The translations under genes were made by a program, and so were the position numbers. Below the pieces are notes generated by a model. It was not told where the DNA came from, searched no databases, and saw only the letters and a program-made list of their open reading frames with translations. A stretch of 64,000 nt of DNA from Moritella sp. F3. Lineage in GTDB: Bacteria; Pseudomonadota; Gammaproteobacteria; Enterobacterales; Moritellaceae. Below, in pieces: positions 1-9,270 of this stretch. How positions within the stretch are numbered: the stretch's first letter is position 1; every line of letters begins with the position of its first letter. The stretch lies in contig NZ_BLRL01000003.1 of NCBI RefSeq assembly GCF_015082335.1, positions 454,641 to 518,640 of the forward strand, given 5' to 3'.

Positions 1-1
1 G

Positions 2-1402
2 GACTTGCACCCTATGTTACAAGATGTGGGGCTGATTTTTCATCCGCCATTACTGTATTTAGGCTATGTTGGATTTTCAGGCGCGTTTGCCTTTGCAGTC
101 GCTGCGCTAACTATGCCTGACATTAATATCCCGTGGCCGCAGTGGAGCCGATCTTGGACGCTTGCTGCATGGATCATGTTAACGGGTGGTGTCGCATTGG
201 GTTCCTGGTGGGCCTATTATGAACTCGGTTGGGGTGGCTGGTGGTTTTGGGATCCGGTTGAAAATGCGTCATTGCTGCCTTGGTTAACGGGGACGGCATT
301 ATTACATTCACTGATCGCCAGTGAGAAACGTCAGGCGCTGATTAACTGGAGTTTATTACTGTCTATTTTCACCTTTAGTTTAAGCTTATTAGGCACATTT
401 GTTGTTCGATCTGGGATCTTAACGTCAGTGCATGCATTTGCTGTCGACCCGACACGAGGGCTTGTGCTGTTAGTGATCTTAGCCATTTGTGTGGTCGTGC
501 CATTAACCTTATTCATGTTACAAAGTGGCAAAATTAAACCATTACGATTACGTAGTATTGCCAGTCGAGAAGTTTTGTTTTTGATACTCAATTGTGTACT
601 CGTCGTTACCACGCTATCTGTGCTACTTGGTACTTTTTATCCAATGATATTCCAAGTCTTTAATTTGGCGAGTATTTCGGTGGGGGCGCCTTTCTTTAAT
701 GCGGTATTCGTTCCCTTGGCATTATTATGTTTTGTATTGATGGTTGTCGCGCCTTTCATACATTGGCAGAAAACTAACTTTACTGGCATCAGTACGAAGG
801 TGATATTAGTTTGGGTTTCTTCTGTTGTGATCGGTTCTGTCACCAGTTACTTGTTTAATGAAACCTTGTCCTTGTATGTCTTATTGGTGTTGATATTGTG
901 TGCAGGTATTGTCATGTCAACGTTGTTTGCTGGTGTGAGTATGCGTCATTTAGGCATGGCTATTGCGCATATCGGCGTTGCGGTGACAGCCGTTGGTATA
1001 CTCATTGTCAGTTACAATTCAACAGAAGTCAGTGCGAAAATGAGCCCCGGCAGCTCGGTTGAATTAGGTGATTTAACCATTAATTATATTGACACAGAAT
1101 GGTTAGTTGCTACTAACTATACCGCAGAGCAGGCGCTACTAGAGGTTATTGATAATGAAGGTCATATTGTGCAATTAAAACCACAAAGACGCCATTACCC
1201 AGTACGTGTCATGAATATGAGTGAACCCGCTATCCATTCAACTTGGTTACGAGATGTTTATATCACCATGGGGGAAAAAATTGACCGTGATTCTTATGCT
1301 ATTCGGATTCAAAACAGAGCGTTTATTAACTGGTTATGGGCGGGTAGTATCATGATGATGCTTGGCGGCATGTTAGCGATAGGGCAGCGTTATGCAAAAT
1401 AA
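2..1402 (+). CDS. ccmF: Cytochrome c maturation haem lyase CcmF (5' end outside window)
   Basis: Integral membrane subunit of the System I haem lyase that attaches haem to apocytochrome c in the periplasm. The reading frame is open from base 2 (Asp-Leu-His-Pro), so the gene is cut by the window edge; about 465 residues remain of a usual 640-660. The tryptophan-rich haem-handling WWD-type segment (WAYYELGWGGWWFWDP) is visible near residue 70, along with many hydrophobic helices and a final helix near the C-terminus after a periplasmic segment. It overlaps ccmG by 11 bp and is followed by ccmH, the standard ccm order. The TTG at position 5 is internal, not a start. Confidence 0.96.
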   Translation, partial: DLHPMLQDVGLIFHPPLLYLGYVGFSGAFAFAVAALTMPDINIPWPQWSRSWTLAAWIMLTGGVALGSWWAYYELGWGGWWFWDPVENASLLPWLTGTALLHSLIASEKRQALINWSLLLSIFTFSLSLLGTFVVRSGILTSVHAFAVDPTRGLVLLVILAICVVVPLTLFMLQSGKIKPLRLRSIASREVLFLILNCVLVVTTLSVLLGTFYPMIFQVFNLASISVGAPFFNAVFVPLALLCFVLMVVAPFIHWQKTNFTGISTKVILVWVSSVVIGSVTSYLFNETLSLYVLLVLILCAGIVMSTLFAGVSMRHLGMAIAHIGVAVTAVGILIVSYNSTEVSAKMSPGSSVELGDLTINYIDTEWLVATNYTAEQALLEVIDNEGHIVQLKPQRRHYPVRVMNMSEPAIHSTWLRDVYITMGEKIDRDSYAIRIQNRAFINWLWAGSIMMMLGGMLAIGQRYAK

Positions 1403-2000
1403 GAAATTGAGTCTTAAACCTGAATCTAAAGTTAAGTCTAAATTCAAGCTGATGCTACCGAGTCTATTGGGGCTAGTATTCGTTGTATCGATGATGTTTG
1501 CGTTAACCGCTCAAGAAGGTCAAATTACACCGTCAGTTTTGGTGGGAAAGCCAATCCCAAGCTTTACTGCAAGTGATTTAGATTCTGTTTTGATAGATAA
1601 CAGCGTGTTCCAAACCGATAATGACTTATCACCAACTGACAAGCGCTTCACGCTGTTAAATGTATGGGCTTCTTGGTGCGGTGTGTGTCAAAGCGAACAT
1701 GATTTTTTGATGAAACTGGCAGTGAAAGACAATGTACGCATTGTCGGATTAAATTATCGTGATGATGTGTATGCTGCGCGTAAGGTAATCAGTGCGCTGG
1801 GTAATCCTTATGTTGCGAATATCTTTGATCCAGATGGTAAACTTGCGTTGGATATGGGGGTTATTGCTACGCCAGAAACGTACCTGTTAGATAGCCAAGG
1901 CATTGTGCTGTTTCGTTATTCTGGCGCATTGGATGAAAAGGTGTGGCAACATTACTTCAAGCCATTTATACAACTGCTGTTAAATAACCAAACATCATAA
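1392..2000 (+). CDS. ccmG: Thiol:disulfide interchange protein CcmG/DsbE
   Basis: Membrane-anchored periplasmic thioredoxin that keeps the CXXCH motif of apocytochrome c reduced before haem attachment. Residues about 17-40 form a signal anchor. The thioredoxin fold carries the active site WASWCGVCQSEH and, further on, the cis-proline segment GVIATPETY typical of CcmG. 202 residues; most family members are 180-190, the extra length being a basic N-terminus before the anchor. The start overlaps the end of ccmF by 11 bp, which suggests translational coupling within the ccm operon. Confidence 0.95.
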   Translation: MQNKKLSLKPESKVKSKFKLMLPSLLGLVFVVSMMFALTAQEGQITPSVLVGKPIPSFTASDLDSVLIDNSVFQTDNDLSPTDKRFTLLNVWASWCGVCQSEHDFLMKLAVKDNVRIVGLNYRDDVYAARKVISALGNPYVANIFDPDGKLALDMGVIATPETYLLDSQGIVLFRYSGALDEKVWQHYFKPFIQLLLNNQTS

Positions 2001-2011
2001 GGAGGTTGTAA

Positions 2012-2422
2012 ATGAAGTTGTTATCCTTGTATTTCTGTTTTATTACCTTGTTTTTTGCGTTGCCTTTATCTGCTGAATCAACACCGTTGGTTGATGTATT
2101 TGAGTTTAACTCTATTGATACACAAAAGCGGGCGATTAACCTGGCGCGTCAATTACGCTGCCCTCAGTGTCAGAATCAAAACCTAATGGAGTCTAATTCA
2201 CCCATTGCCAAGGATTTACGTTTAACTGTTTATTTGATGGTGGATAAAGGTGATACGGATGCACAAGTAATTGATTATATGACGAATCGTTTCGGCGACA
2301 TGGTGTTGTATAAACCAAAATTTGAACCGAGAACCTATGTACTTTGGCTTGGGCCTGTGTTCTTTATTAGCCTGTTTGGCTGGTTAGGTTATCGCAAAGT
2401 AAAAGCGTCCATTGTGGATTGA
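2012..2422 (+). CDS. ccmH: Cytochrome c maturation protein CcmH
   Basis: Haem-lyase-complex oxidoreductase that interacts with apocytochrome c. It has a signal peptide (residues 1-22), the diagnostic LRCPQCQ motif followed by NQNLMESNSPIAKDLR, and a C-terminal membrane helix near residues 110-128. At 136 residues it is the short form without the TPR domain that is fused in E. coli CcmH; no ccmI follows here, so CcmI, if present, is encoded elsewhere. A strong Shine-Dalgarno sequence (AAGGAGG) sits just upstream. Last gene of the ccm operon, closed by a hairpin. Confidence 0.95.
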   Translation: MKLLSLYFCFITLFFALPLSAESTPLVDVFEFNSIDTQKRAINLARQLRCPQCQNQNLMESNSPIAKDLRLTVYLMVDKGDTDAQVIDYMTNRFGDMVLYKPKFEPRTYVLWLGPVFFISLFGWLGYRKVKASIVD

Positions 2423-2442
2423 TGTGATTTGTCGATAGATTA

Positions 2443-2479
2443 AACTAACAACCAAATTAATACTACTTGGTTGTTAGTT
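2443..2479. terminator. Hairpin between convergent ccmH and DUF368 gene
   Basis: Perfect 13-bp inverted repeat (AACTAACAACCAA and its complement) with an 11-nt loop. It lies between two convergent genes, so it probably serves both strands. There is no long T-run, so efficiency is uncertain. Confidence 0.55.
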
Positions 2480-2495
2480 ATGTTAACGACTAAAA

Positions 2496-3419
2496 CTAGT
2501 TAGATACTGATTTACTTGCGGTTCTTTCTAGCACTATGATAAGCGCGATCGCAGCAAGCATCGCAACAATCGCATAAGCTAATAATGCCGGTTGTCCTGT
2601 CACTTGTTCAAAGCTGAAGGGTGAAAGGTTACGTTCTAATAGCGGCACTTCAAGACCACTTGAGTTTGTACGCCACGTTAGTGTTTCTTTCCATGGCCAT
2701 ACTTTACCCAGTGTCCCGATCATGAGTCCGGTTAAAAATGTCAGCGCGATATCGCGATAGTGTTTCAGTACCCAAGTCAGTACGTGCGAAAATGTCAGAA
2801 TACCAATGGCACAACCAGAGGCGAAAGTCGCTAAGGTCACGATGTCGAAAGATTTAGCAGCAGCAAGAATCGGTGTATACATACCTAACATAAGCAGGAT
2901 GAAGCTACCTGAAATCCCCGGTAAGATCATCGCACAAATTGCAATGGAACCAGCCAGCAAGATATTCAGCGAAGTTGGTTCAAGGTTGAGAGGCTGTAGC
3001 ACGGTAATACTATAAGCAAAGCCAATACCAGCAAGTACAGCGACAAAGCGGCTGACTTTCCAGAATTCCACTTGTTTGAACATGTGGTTTACAGAGATGA
3101 TGATTAAACCGAAGAAGAAAGACCACAGTGGAATAGGGTGGGTATTGAGCATCCAGGTGATAACACGCGCTAGCGTAAAGATACTCGTTAGGATACCCGC
3201 CAGTAACACAATCAAGAATGTACCATTAACGTAATCATATGCGGCTTTCAGACCATCCTTGCGGATCATACCGATCAGACGGGGTGTAATGCGACTAATG
3301 CTACCAAGCAGTGTATCGTAAATGCCGGTAATGAAAGCGATAGTACCGCCTGACACACCAGGTACAACATCTGCAGCACCCATCGCCATGCCTTTTAGAA
3401 AGGTAGAAACTTTACTCAT
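2496..3419 (-). CDS. DUF368 membrane protein, probable undecaprenyl-phosphate translocase (PopT type)
   Basis: Polytopic inner-membrane protein of 307 residues with about eight or more hydrophobic segments. The N-terminal block MGAADVVPGVSGGTIAFITG and the internal block ILPGISGSFILLMLGMY are the paired glycine/proline signatures of the DUF368 family, an internal duplication. Members of this family in Vibrio cholerae (PopT) were shown to recycle undecaprenyl phosphate, the lipid carrier for peptidoglycan and O-antigen, across the inner membrane; the function here is inferred from family membership. It is a single gene, convergent with ccmH and divergent from the sphingomyelinase gene. Confidence 0.88.
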   Translation of the reverse strand: MSKVSTFLKGMAMGAADVVPGVSGGTIAFITGIYDTLLGSISRITPRLIGMIRKDGLKAAYDYVNGTFLIVLLAGILTSIFTLARVITWMLNTHPIPLWSFFFGLIIISVNHMFKQVEFWKVSRFVAVLAGIGFAYSITVLQPLNLEPTSLNILLAGSIAICAMILPGISGSFILLMLGMYTPILAAAKSFDIVTLATFASGCAIGILTFSHVLTWVLKHYRDIALTFLTGLMIGTLGKVWPWKETLTWRTNSSGLEVPLLERNLSPFSFEQVTGQPALLAYAIVAMLAAIALIIVLERTASKSVSN

Positions 3420-3496
3420 GATTTTCCATCTACTTTATTGATTAAAGGATAAATTTGACAGCATTATAAACTGTTTGAGTGAAAAAAATGTCATAA

Positions 3497-3522
3497 CAGT
3501 AAATACTTTTTGAATTTACTGT
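3497..3522. promoter_or_regulatory. Inverted repeat upstream of DUF368 gene
   Basis: ACAGTAAAT and its exact complement ATTTACTGT are separated by 8 nt, about 80 bp upstream of the DUF368 start on the minus strand. Candidate operator; no known regulator is assigned. Confidence 0.35.
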
Positions 3523-3626
3523 AAATAATGCTCAGTTCAGGATCTCTAAAAATAGAATGATCTTTCTAATGCGTTAATCATTTTGAATGCCAACTTTAAC
3601 CATTAATTTAGTGTTTAGCATCAAGA

Positions 3627-3663
3627 GTCACAGTTATTAGCGTTATTTATTCTCAACTGTGAC
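3627..3663. promoter_or_regulatory. Inverted repeat GTCACAGTT/AACTGTGAC upstream of sphingomyelinase gene
   Basis: Two perfect 9-bp arms are separated by 19 nt in the divergent intergenic region, 90-125 bp ahead of the proposed GTG start of the phosphodiesterase gene. Candidate operator or 5' leader hairpin. The 334-bp gap 3420-3753 shows nothing else I can name. Confidence 0.35.
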
Positions 3664-3753
3664 TACAACTAAATATTTAATAATATTGTATATTAAATGT
3701 CATATTCTTCACTTAACCTCAGATCCGTTAAAACAACAATCAAAGGATTTGAT

Positions 3754-5091
3754 GTGAATATACTAAAAAATGTAATGACAACAACTTGCCTCACTTGCGC
3801 ATTGAGCGCTTCTGCACTTGCCGATAGTGATATTTATCTGACTAATAATTCCAATCAAACAATGTCGATTGATGTCAACCATACTGGTTCTGATTTGCTT
3901 CAAGAAGGTGCTGAGTGGCAACAACACGTACAGACACTAAAACCGTGGGAAACCAAAATGGTGTTAAGTTTTAACCGTTGGGAAGGGATAAAATCAGGTG
4001 ATAACTATCAATTTGAAACACTTGTTACTAATGAAAATGGTGAGTCGCTGTCTTTGTTACAACAAGTGAAAGGTTATTGGTATAAATCGTCACTCGAACA
4101 CGGAGCTAGTGCCAATGATATCGCGTTGAACTGGGCAGATGATCGCGATACTTATCGTTACCAATCTCAATATAATAGCAATAGTACAAGCACTGAAATT
4201 GCGTTTAAAGCTAGTGCCACGGGGCGTTATGACGATATACATTATACTATCACGCCACAAAAAATTGATGAGCAACCTGAACATGACGGCAACGCGCTAA
4301 AAGTGATGTCATATAACGTATGGGCTCTGCCTGTTATCGCGTCACACATAGGCGAGCGTTTTCAAGAAATACCAAAACACTTGAAAGGTTATGATGTACT
4401 TATGTTGCAGGAAGTGTTTGCTTCTGGTCGAGATGCCTTTTTACGGGATCTTGCCAAAGAATACCCATATCAAACCAAGATGTTAGATCACCCTGGAATT
4501 AATGTTTACGATGGTGGTGTCACTATTGTAAGCCGTTATCCAATTGTGAATGAAGGGCAATATGTTTATCCTGACTGCTCTGGTACCGATTGCTTTGCTG
4601 ATAAAGGCGTTAACTATGCTGAAGTGATTAAAAATGGTAAGGCCTATCACGTATTTGCTACGCACACCGCGTCGTTTGACACTGATACTGCACGTGATTA
4701 CCGTCAGCGCCAATTCCGTCAGATCCGTGAATTTGCTCATACTCAAAATATTCCTGTCACAGATACCGTTGTTTATGGTGGTGATTTCAATGTGAATAAA
4801 CGTAAATTCCCAACGGATTATCAACAGATGTTTGTTAATCTGAGTGCTGATGAGCCGGAATATGCGGGATATACAGAGTCAACATTTGACCCTCGCATCA
4901 ATGCCTTTGCTGGCAGTGCTTTATCGGGTGGCGAGAATATTGAATACCTTGATTATATCGTGGCAAGTAATGAATTTGCGCAACGCAGTGAAAACATAAA
5001 CACAGTGAAGGTACCTCGTACTACGGTAGCTAGTTTATGGAAAGATTGGAATTTGTCTGATCATTTCCCAGTTAAAGCGGAGATCCGTTAA
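3754..5091 (+). CDS. Secreted sphingomyelinase-like phosphodiesterase (DNase I fold)
   Basis: Predicted exported endonuclease/exonuclease/phosphatase-fold enzyme, most like neutral sphingomyelinase C. I choose the GTG at 3754 because AAAGGA lies 6 nt upstream and a clean signal peptide follows (cleavage near ALA-DSD); an ATG at 3697 in the same frame would put 19 polar residues before it. An N-terminal beta-rich region of about 160 residues precedes the catalytic domain. Catalytic-fold motifs appear in order: MSYNVWALP, LMLQEVFASG, GGVTIVSRYPI, ATHTAS, GGDFNVNK, EYLDYIVAS and the terminal LSDHFPV. A probable disulfide pair is in DCSGTDC. The stop codon overlaps the next ATG by one base, coupling it to a chaperone-like gene. 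Substrate (sphingomyelin versus other phosphodiesters) is inferred. Confidence 0.85.
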   Translation: MNILKNVMTTTCLTCALSASALADSDIYLTNNSNQTMSIDVNHTGSDLLQEGAEWQQHVQTLKPWETKMVLSFNRWEGIKSGDNYQFETLVTNENGESLSLLQQVKGYWYKSSLEHGASANDIALNWADDRDTYRYQSQYNSNSTSTEIAFKASATGRYDDIHYTITPQKIDEQPEHDGNALKVMSYNVWALPVIASHIGERFQEIPKHLKGYDVLMLQEVFASGRDAFLRDLAKEYPYQTKMLDHPGINVYDGGVTIVSRYPIVNEGQYVYPDCSGTDCFADKGVNYAEVIKNGKAYHVFATHTASFDTDTARDYRQRQFRQIREFAHTQNIPVTDTVVYGGDFNVNKRKFPTDYQQMFVNLSADEPEYAGYTESTFDPRINAFAGSALSGGENIEYLDYIVASNEFAQRSENINTVKVPRTTVASLWKDWNLSDHFPVKAEIR

Positions 5092-6065
5092 TGCGGGGTC
5101 GGTTATTTTTGGTAAGCGCTGCCTTTATTGGCAGTGTTTATTTTTTCATTTCGAGTGAAAATGAACTTAATGCGGAGAGAGAGACTGCTGTGTTCACTTC
5201 AGCGAGCCCTCAATCTGAATCAATGGCCACGAATGAATCAATACCAGCGGCAGGAACAATACCAACTAAGGTTCAGAGCGAAGCCGCCATGAATAATACG
5301 ATACCTGAGCAAGATACTTTATTGCAAGAGGCGAGAGGGGAAACGCTCATGACCGCGTTAACTTCGTTTTGGACACAGTGCGGTCAACAAAATAACTGTG
5401 ATGAAATGCTTGCTGAAAAACAGTTAATACTGACTGCTCGTCGCTATCAATTGCTACGTAATTTCCCCGTGAATCAACAAAAAGAACAACGTTTGATGGG
5501 GGAGTCATTAATCAGCCAAGATGCCACGTTGGCAGAAAAAGTTGCCAACGTTAAAGCGATACGGGAGCTGGTATGGGGTATTGATGCCAGTTTATTGTTT
5601 GAAGAACAAGCGGCTTATTATAATTACAGGTTATCGTTAGTTGAATCGAACAATCTGCTCAGTCAGACTCAAGACGCCGATGAATTCATACAAGAATATA
5701 ATGAAATGCTAGAAGAGTTAGGCGACGATTTGCTATCGTTTGGTCTCGAATCTGAAGGGGCTAAGTATGAAGAGGCTGTAAAATTAATTCCGACATCAAT
5801 GCCTGCTCACGAAGCTGCGCGTATTAAGACTGAACTTGCTACGCAGTATTTAACGGCTGAGAGTCAGCAAGATATAGCGAGTAGAGCCAATCAAGTTGAA
5901 CAGCAGCAACAGGAAGTGATGAGTTATCAGCAGGGCTTGAATGAATTAGAGCTTACACTTGCCAATGAACGTGCGACGACAAAGAAAACACTGACTAATG
6001 AAGAGTGGCAAGGTTATACAGCAGAACGGTTATATCAGTATCGGTTAGCTTTCTTTCGTTCTTAA
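5091..6065 (+). CDS. Lipase-chaperone (LifO)-like membrane-anchored protein
   Basis: 324 residues with a single N-terminal membrane anchor (residues 5-20), a Ser/Thr/Glu-rich linker to about residue 75, then an almost wholly helical domain. The block at residues 161-186 (VWGIDASLLFEEQAAYYNYR...) resembles the second helical subdomain of lipase-specific foldases, and the C-terminus ends with Leu/Tyr/Arg-rich helices as in that family. The classical Lif signature near the first mini-domain is not recognisable, so the assignment is tentative. Its ATG overlaps the stop of the sphingomyelinase-like gene (TAATG), which suggests it folds or assists that exported enzyme. No lipase gene is adjacent. 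Confidence 0.6.
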   Translation: MRGRLFLVSAAFIGSVYFFISSENELNAERETAVFTSASPQSESMATNESIPAAGTIPTKVQSEAAMNNTIPEQDTLLQEARGETLMTALTSFWTQCGQQNNCDEMLAEKQLILTARRYQLLRNFPVNQQKEQRLMGESLISQDATLAEKVANVKAIRELVWGIDASLLFEEQAAYYNYRLSLVESNNLLSQTQDADEFIQEYNEMLEELGDDLLSFGLESEGAKYEEAVKLIPTSMPAHEAARIKTELATQYLTAESQQDIASRANQVEQQQQEVMSYQQGLNELELTLANERATTKKTLTNEEWQGYTAERLYQYRLAFFRS

Positions 6066-6110
6066 GTAGGATGTTGGCGTAAATTTTGATTACGTTGCAA
6101 TAAGCAATAT

Positions 6111-6142
6111 GAGCCAATAATGATTTCAACCATTATTGGCTC
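6111..6142. terminator. Bidirectional hairpin terminator
   Basis: Perfect 12-bp stem GAGCCAATAATG/CATTATTGGCTC with an 8-nt loop, between the convergent chaperone-like and ABC-like genes. There is no long T-tract on either side. Confidence 0.6.
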
Positions 6143-6162
6143 CACCGCGGTAAGCAACTGAA

Positions 6163-9100
6163 TTACCGGTCGTCGCCAATCTCTTTTTCATCTAATTCAC
6201 TAAAATCGATACCACGTTTAATTGCAAATGCACGCATTGCACGCAGGTTTGTTGCCGTTTCTGATAAATGCGAAGCAACCGAACGTAGTAGGCTTGCCGC
6301 CACCATCGCATCGTTCTCGATCACGGCGATTAACTCACTCGCTCCGATGCGTAAAAATACGCAGTCTTCTATGGCTATTAAATCTAACAGGCGTGGCGCG
6401 TCATGAATGACCGCTAAATCACCGATTAATCGCCCGGGTAAAATTTCAGTTACTAGGCGCTGTTCGACTGCTGTTGCTGGCCAGTATAGACCCGCAGAGC
6501 CCTTAACACAGAGGTAAGCAGCATCTGCTTCTTCTTCGGCACTAAAAATGGCTTGTCCTGGTTTTGCTTTGTACCATTGTGCACTAAATGCCAGTAGGCG
6601 CTGTTGTTTTAGATCCAACTGACCAAACAAATCAGTCTGTCCAATCACGCGTAATTTACGTTTCAAATCCTGACGTGCATCATCATCTTCCGGTTGATCT
6701 TGACGGGCGATACCATCAATACGGCCATCGACAATTTCGACGAATAAATCGTAGCTTTCTGGGCTAAGGAAGTGATTTTCGATAAAGATTTGAGTACTAT
6801 CTGGCATTAATTCACTAATACGTCGTCGCGTTAACGCGCGTGCGTCACCTTCGTGGCTAGCGAGTGCATTTCTTAGGATCAGAATATCAGGTTTTTTGAT
6901 GCCAGCTCGGCTAAATGCTAAACGCTCTCTGAAGATAGCGGGTAGGTTTTCCCCGCCTTGCGTTGTCGCAACATCATATAAAGATTGCGCGACTAACCTT
7001 CTTAATCCGTGTTCTTTTAGGACATCAACAATAATATCTTCAATTAACTTTTCTCGTGCACCAGCCAAACTGGAAATACGACCGAAAATGGCATTACCAA
7101 GCACTGACATAACAGGAAAATATTGCTGTGGGTCGATGGGTTTAAATAGGCCGTCTAATTTCGCCACCATTTCGGCGGCACTCTTCATGCGAATTTGTAA
7201 GATCCGTTGTTTGAACAAATCGGTGAACAATGGACCTATCTGTTCGGCAGAAAACGCAAAAGGTACGGTCAACATGAGTGCGAAATCTTCAGCAGATAAG
7301 CCACTTTGACCTACTAAACGGCGTTTTGCTACGATGACTCGAAGTTGATGGTAAAGATCTTCGTCCATATTTAAACGGCGAAATAGTGGGTGGTCAGTAC
7401 CATCAGTGCCAAACGTTTCTGTGAGACCTTCGATGAGGTTGGCGGACATGTGCGCTAAATAGTCCGCAATGCCTTCATCTTGTAGCATTTGCACAAAGTT
7501 ATCTTCTTGTGACAAGCTTAGTTGCGTAAGCATTTTAGTAGGCACTGCATAGAGTAAATTGCTGCCCAGCGGCGAGACTGGATTGAACTTTTCAGGATCA
7601 AAGGTATGCACAATGTCATCAAGTCCCGCTTTGGCCAATCGTTTGGCTATTTCAGGTCGTAACTGCACAATGGCTTCTACTAGTTCGCTTTGCGTATCAG
7701 GATCAAGTCGTGAGCGTAACCCTCGGCGCACAATGAGATCGTCGGTACCCATGGCTTCAACTAACTGGAACCACCAGTCTTTGATCTCATCGTATGACTG
7801 GAACCCCGCTGTTTCTGGGACAACCCAATTTGGTTTAAATGGATCGACACTGTTACCTGCTCGGGCTGATTCGATTTGCCAATCCGTGACATCTACGGAA
7901 ATATCGGTACCCAGAATTGGCTGATAGTTAAATGGCATCAGCAGGTTTTCACCAAGCGTGCCTTTAAAAATATACGGTTTGGAATTGGCATAACCGATAC
8001 GATTGGCAACCACTGTCTGATGTAAACCGTTCATCTCATTTCCGGCTATCGTCAGTGACCCGCGATATGGAATAACCTCACGTGTTAACAAATCTGCAAA
8101 AGCGAGGGCGCTAGACTCATTATTGGTCTTAATCGCAACACGAGCACCTTTGGGAATTGTCAGGTTGATGTCTTCTAAAATTGCATGTCCATCTTCATCA
8201 CGTACGGTAATGTTTTTCAGTTCAATGTCACCGTTAAGGCTGGTCTCGGTATCTGGTTCGCCATCAAATAAAGTATCGTCAACTAATGTCTTCGATGAGA
8301 AGCGTTCGGTGACGACTTCCCAGCGTAGCGCCATATCTTGGGTTTGATTGTAATAAGTCAGCAATTCTTTCCAAGGTGATGATAGATCTTTGTATGCTGC
8401 TAACGCGGCAACGAGCGCGCCGACAGTGATCTCGCCTTGAATCGCTAAATAGCCACCAACTGAATAGAAAAAGAAGGGGGTTAATTGGTTAATGAAGTTG
8501 TTCAGGAACTTCATGAAGAATTTCTTTTGGTAAATTTCGAAGCGGATACCGAACAGTTTACCTAAACGATTGGAAAATAATGACAGTCGATGACGTACTC
8601 CACCGTTAGTTCGAATATCACTGACGCCTGCTGCCGTTTCGCCGATATCTGCGGCTAGCTTACGAATTTCTTGAATTCTAGCTTTATTCAATAAGTTAAT
8701 CTGACGCTGTAACTTGGGAATTATCCATGCTTGTAATGGGATAAGGGTGATAGATGCGAGACCAAACCAGAAGCTTTGGGCAAATAAGAAGGCAAGAATG
8801 GTTAACATTTGCCCTGCTTGAAGAATCGGGCGTGACAGCATATCGCCCATTAATGATCCCATCGGTTCCGCTTCAGAGGTCACCATAGATACGAGTTCAC
8901 CCTGACTTGTAGTGCGGAAATATGAACGAGGGAATCTTAAAATTCGGGTAACCATTTGAAAACGAAATCGTCGTAATAAACGTTCAGCTAAGACACCTTT
9001 CATGGTGTTTAACTTCATCTTCAATAAGCCATTGGCTAATACAGCAACTAAGAAACCAACACAAAGCACCATCAAAAATTCTGTCTGATTAAGCAGTACA

Positions 9101-9270
9101 CCGAGTACCGTGACATCTTCGCCGGTGCCGCCAATGGCATCATTTATTATGCGTTTAGGTAGCTCCAGCGATACATAGAGGATCGGAAACGTGAGAAGGG
9201 TGATAGCCGATAGAATCAACTGATTCCGTTTTGAATATTTCCAGATAAACTGAAAAAGACTCTTTTCCAT
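6163..9270 (-). CDS. ABC-exporter-like protein with degenerate ATPase and C-terminal cyclic-nucleotide-binding domain
   Basis: 1035 residues from the ATG at 9270, chosen because AAAGGAT sits 8 nt upstream; an in-frame ATG at 9330 would add 20 unlikely residues. Residues 1-310 are a type-1 exporter membrane domain with about six helices. A nucleotide-binding-domain-like region starts at about 349 (ELKNITVRDEDGHAILEDINL), but where GxxGxGKS/T should be there is AIKTNNESSA. A helical insertion of roughly 320 residues (450-770) follows. The signature is degenerate (ENLPAIFRERLAFSRA), and Walker B reads DILILRN instead of an ILD-E type; the switch-like His at about 833 remains. Residues 890-1005 are a cNMP-binding domain with a recognisable phosphate-binding cassette (IGDLAVIHDAPR). 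Probably not an ordinary ATP-driven pump. The gene stands alone. Confidence 0.82.
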   Translation of the reverse strand: MEKSLFQFIWKYSKRNQLILSAITLLTFPILYVSLELPKRIINDAIGGTGEDVTVLGVLLNQTEFLMVLCVGFLVAVLANGLLKMKLNTMKGVLAERLLRRFRFQMVTRILRFPRSYFRTTSQGELVSMVTSEAEPMGSLMGDMLSRPILQAGQMLTILAFLFAQSFWFGLASITLIPLQAWIIPKLQRQINLLNKARIQEIRKLAADIGETAAGVSDIRTNGGVRHRLSLFSNRLGKLFGIRFEIYQKKFFMKFLNNFINQLTPFFFYSVGGYLAIQGEITVGALVAALAAYKDLSSPWKELLTYYNQTQDMALRWEVVTERFSSKTLVDDTLFDGEPDTETSLNGDIELKNITVRDEDGHAILEDINLTIPKGARVAIKTNNESSALAFADLLTREVIPYRGSLTIAGNEMNGLHQTVVANRIGYANSKPYIFKGTLGENLLMPFNYQPILGTDISVDVTDWQIESARAGNSVDPFKPNWVVPETAGFQSYDEIKDWWFQLVEAMGTDDLIVRRGLRSRLDPDTQSELVEAIVQLRPEIAKRLAKAGLDDIVHTFDPEKFNPVSPLGSNLLYAVPTKMLTQLSLSQEDNFVQMLQDEGIADYLAHMSANLIEGLTETFGTDGTDHPLFRRLNMDEDLYHQLRVIVAKRRLVGQSGLSAEDFALMLTVPFAFSAEQIGPLFTDLFKQRILQIRMKSAAEMVAKLDGLFKPIDPQQYFPVMSVLGNAIFGRISSLAGAREKLIEDIIVDVLKEHGLRRLVAQSLYDVATTQGGENLPAIFRERLAFSRAGIKKPDILILRNALASHEGDARALTRRRISELMPDSTQIFIENHFLSPESYDLFVEIVDGRIDGIARQDQPEDDDARQDLKRKLRVIGQTDLFGQLDLKQQRLLAFSAQWYKAKPGQAIFSAEEEADAAYLCVKGSAGLYWPATAVEQRLVTEILPGRLIGDLAVIHDAPRLLDLIAIEDCVFLRIGASELIAVIENDAMVAASLLRSVASHLSETATNLRAMRAFAIKRGIDFSELDEKEIGDDR

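Noticed and set aside
3697..3753. Upstream ATG of the sphingomyelinase-like gene
   Set aside because: The GTG at 3754 has a proper ribosome-binding site and gives a normal signal peptide; the longer form puts 19 polar residues in front.
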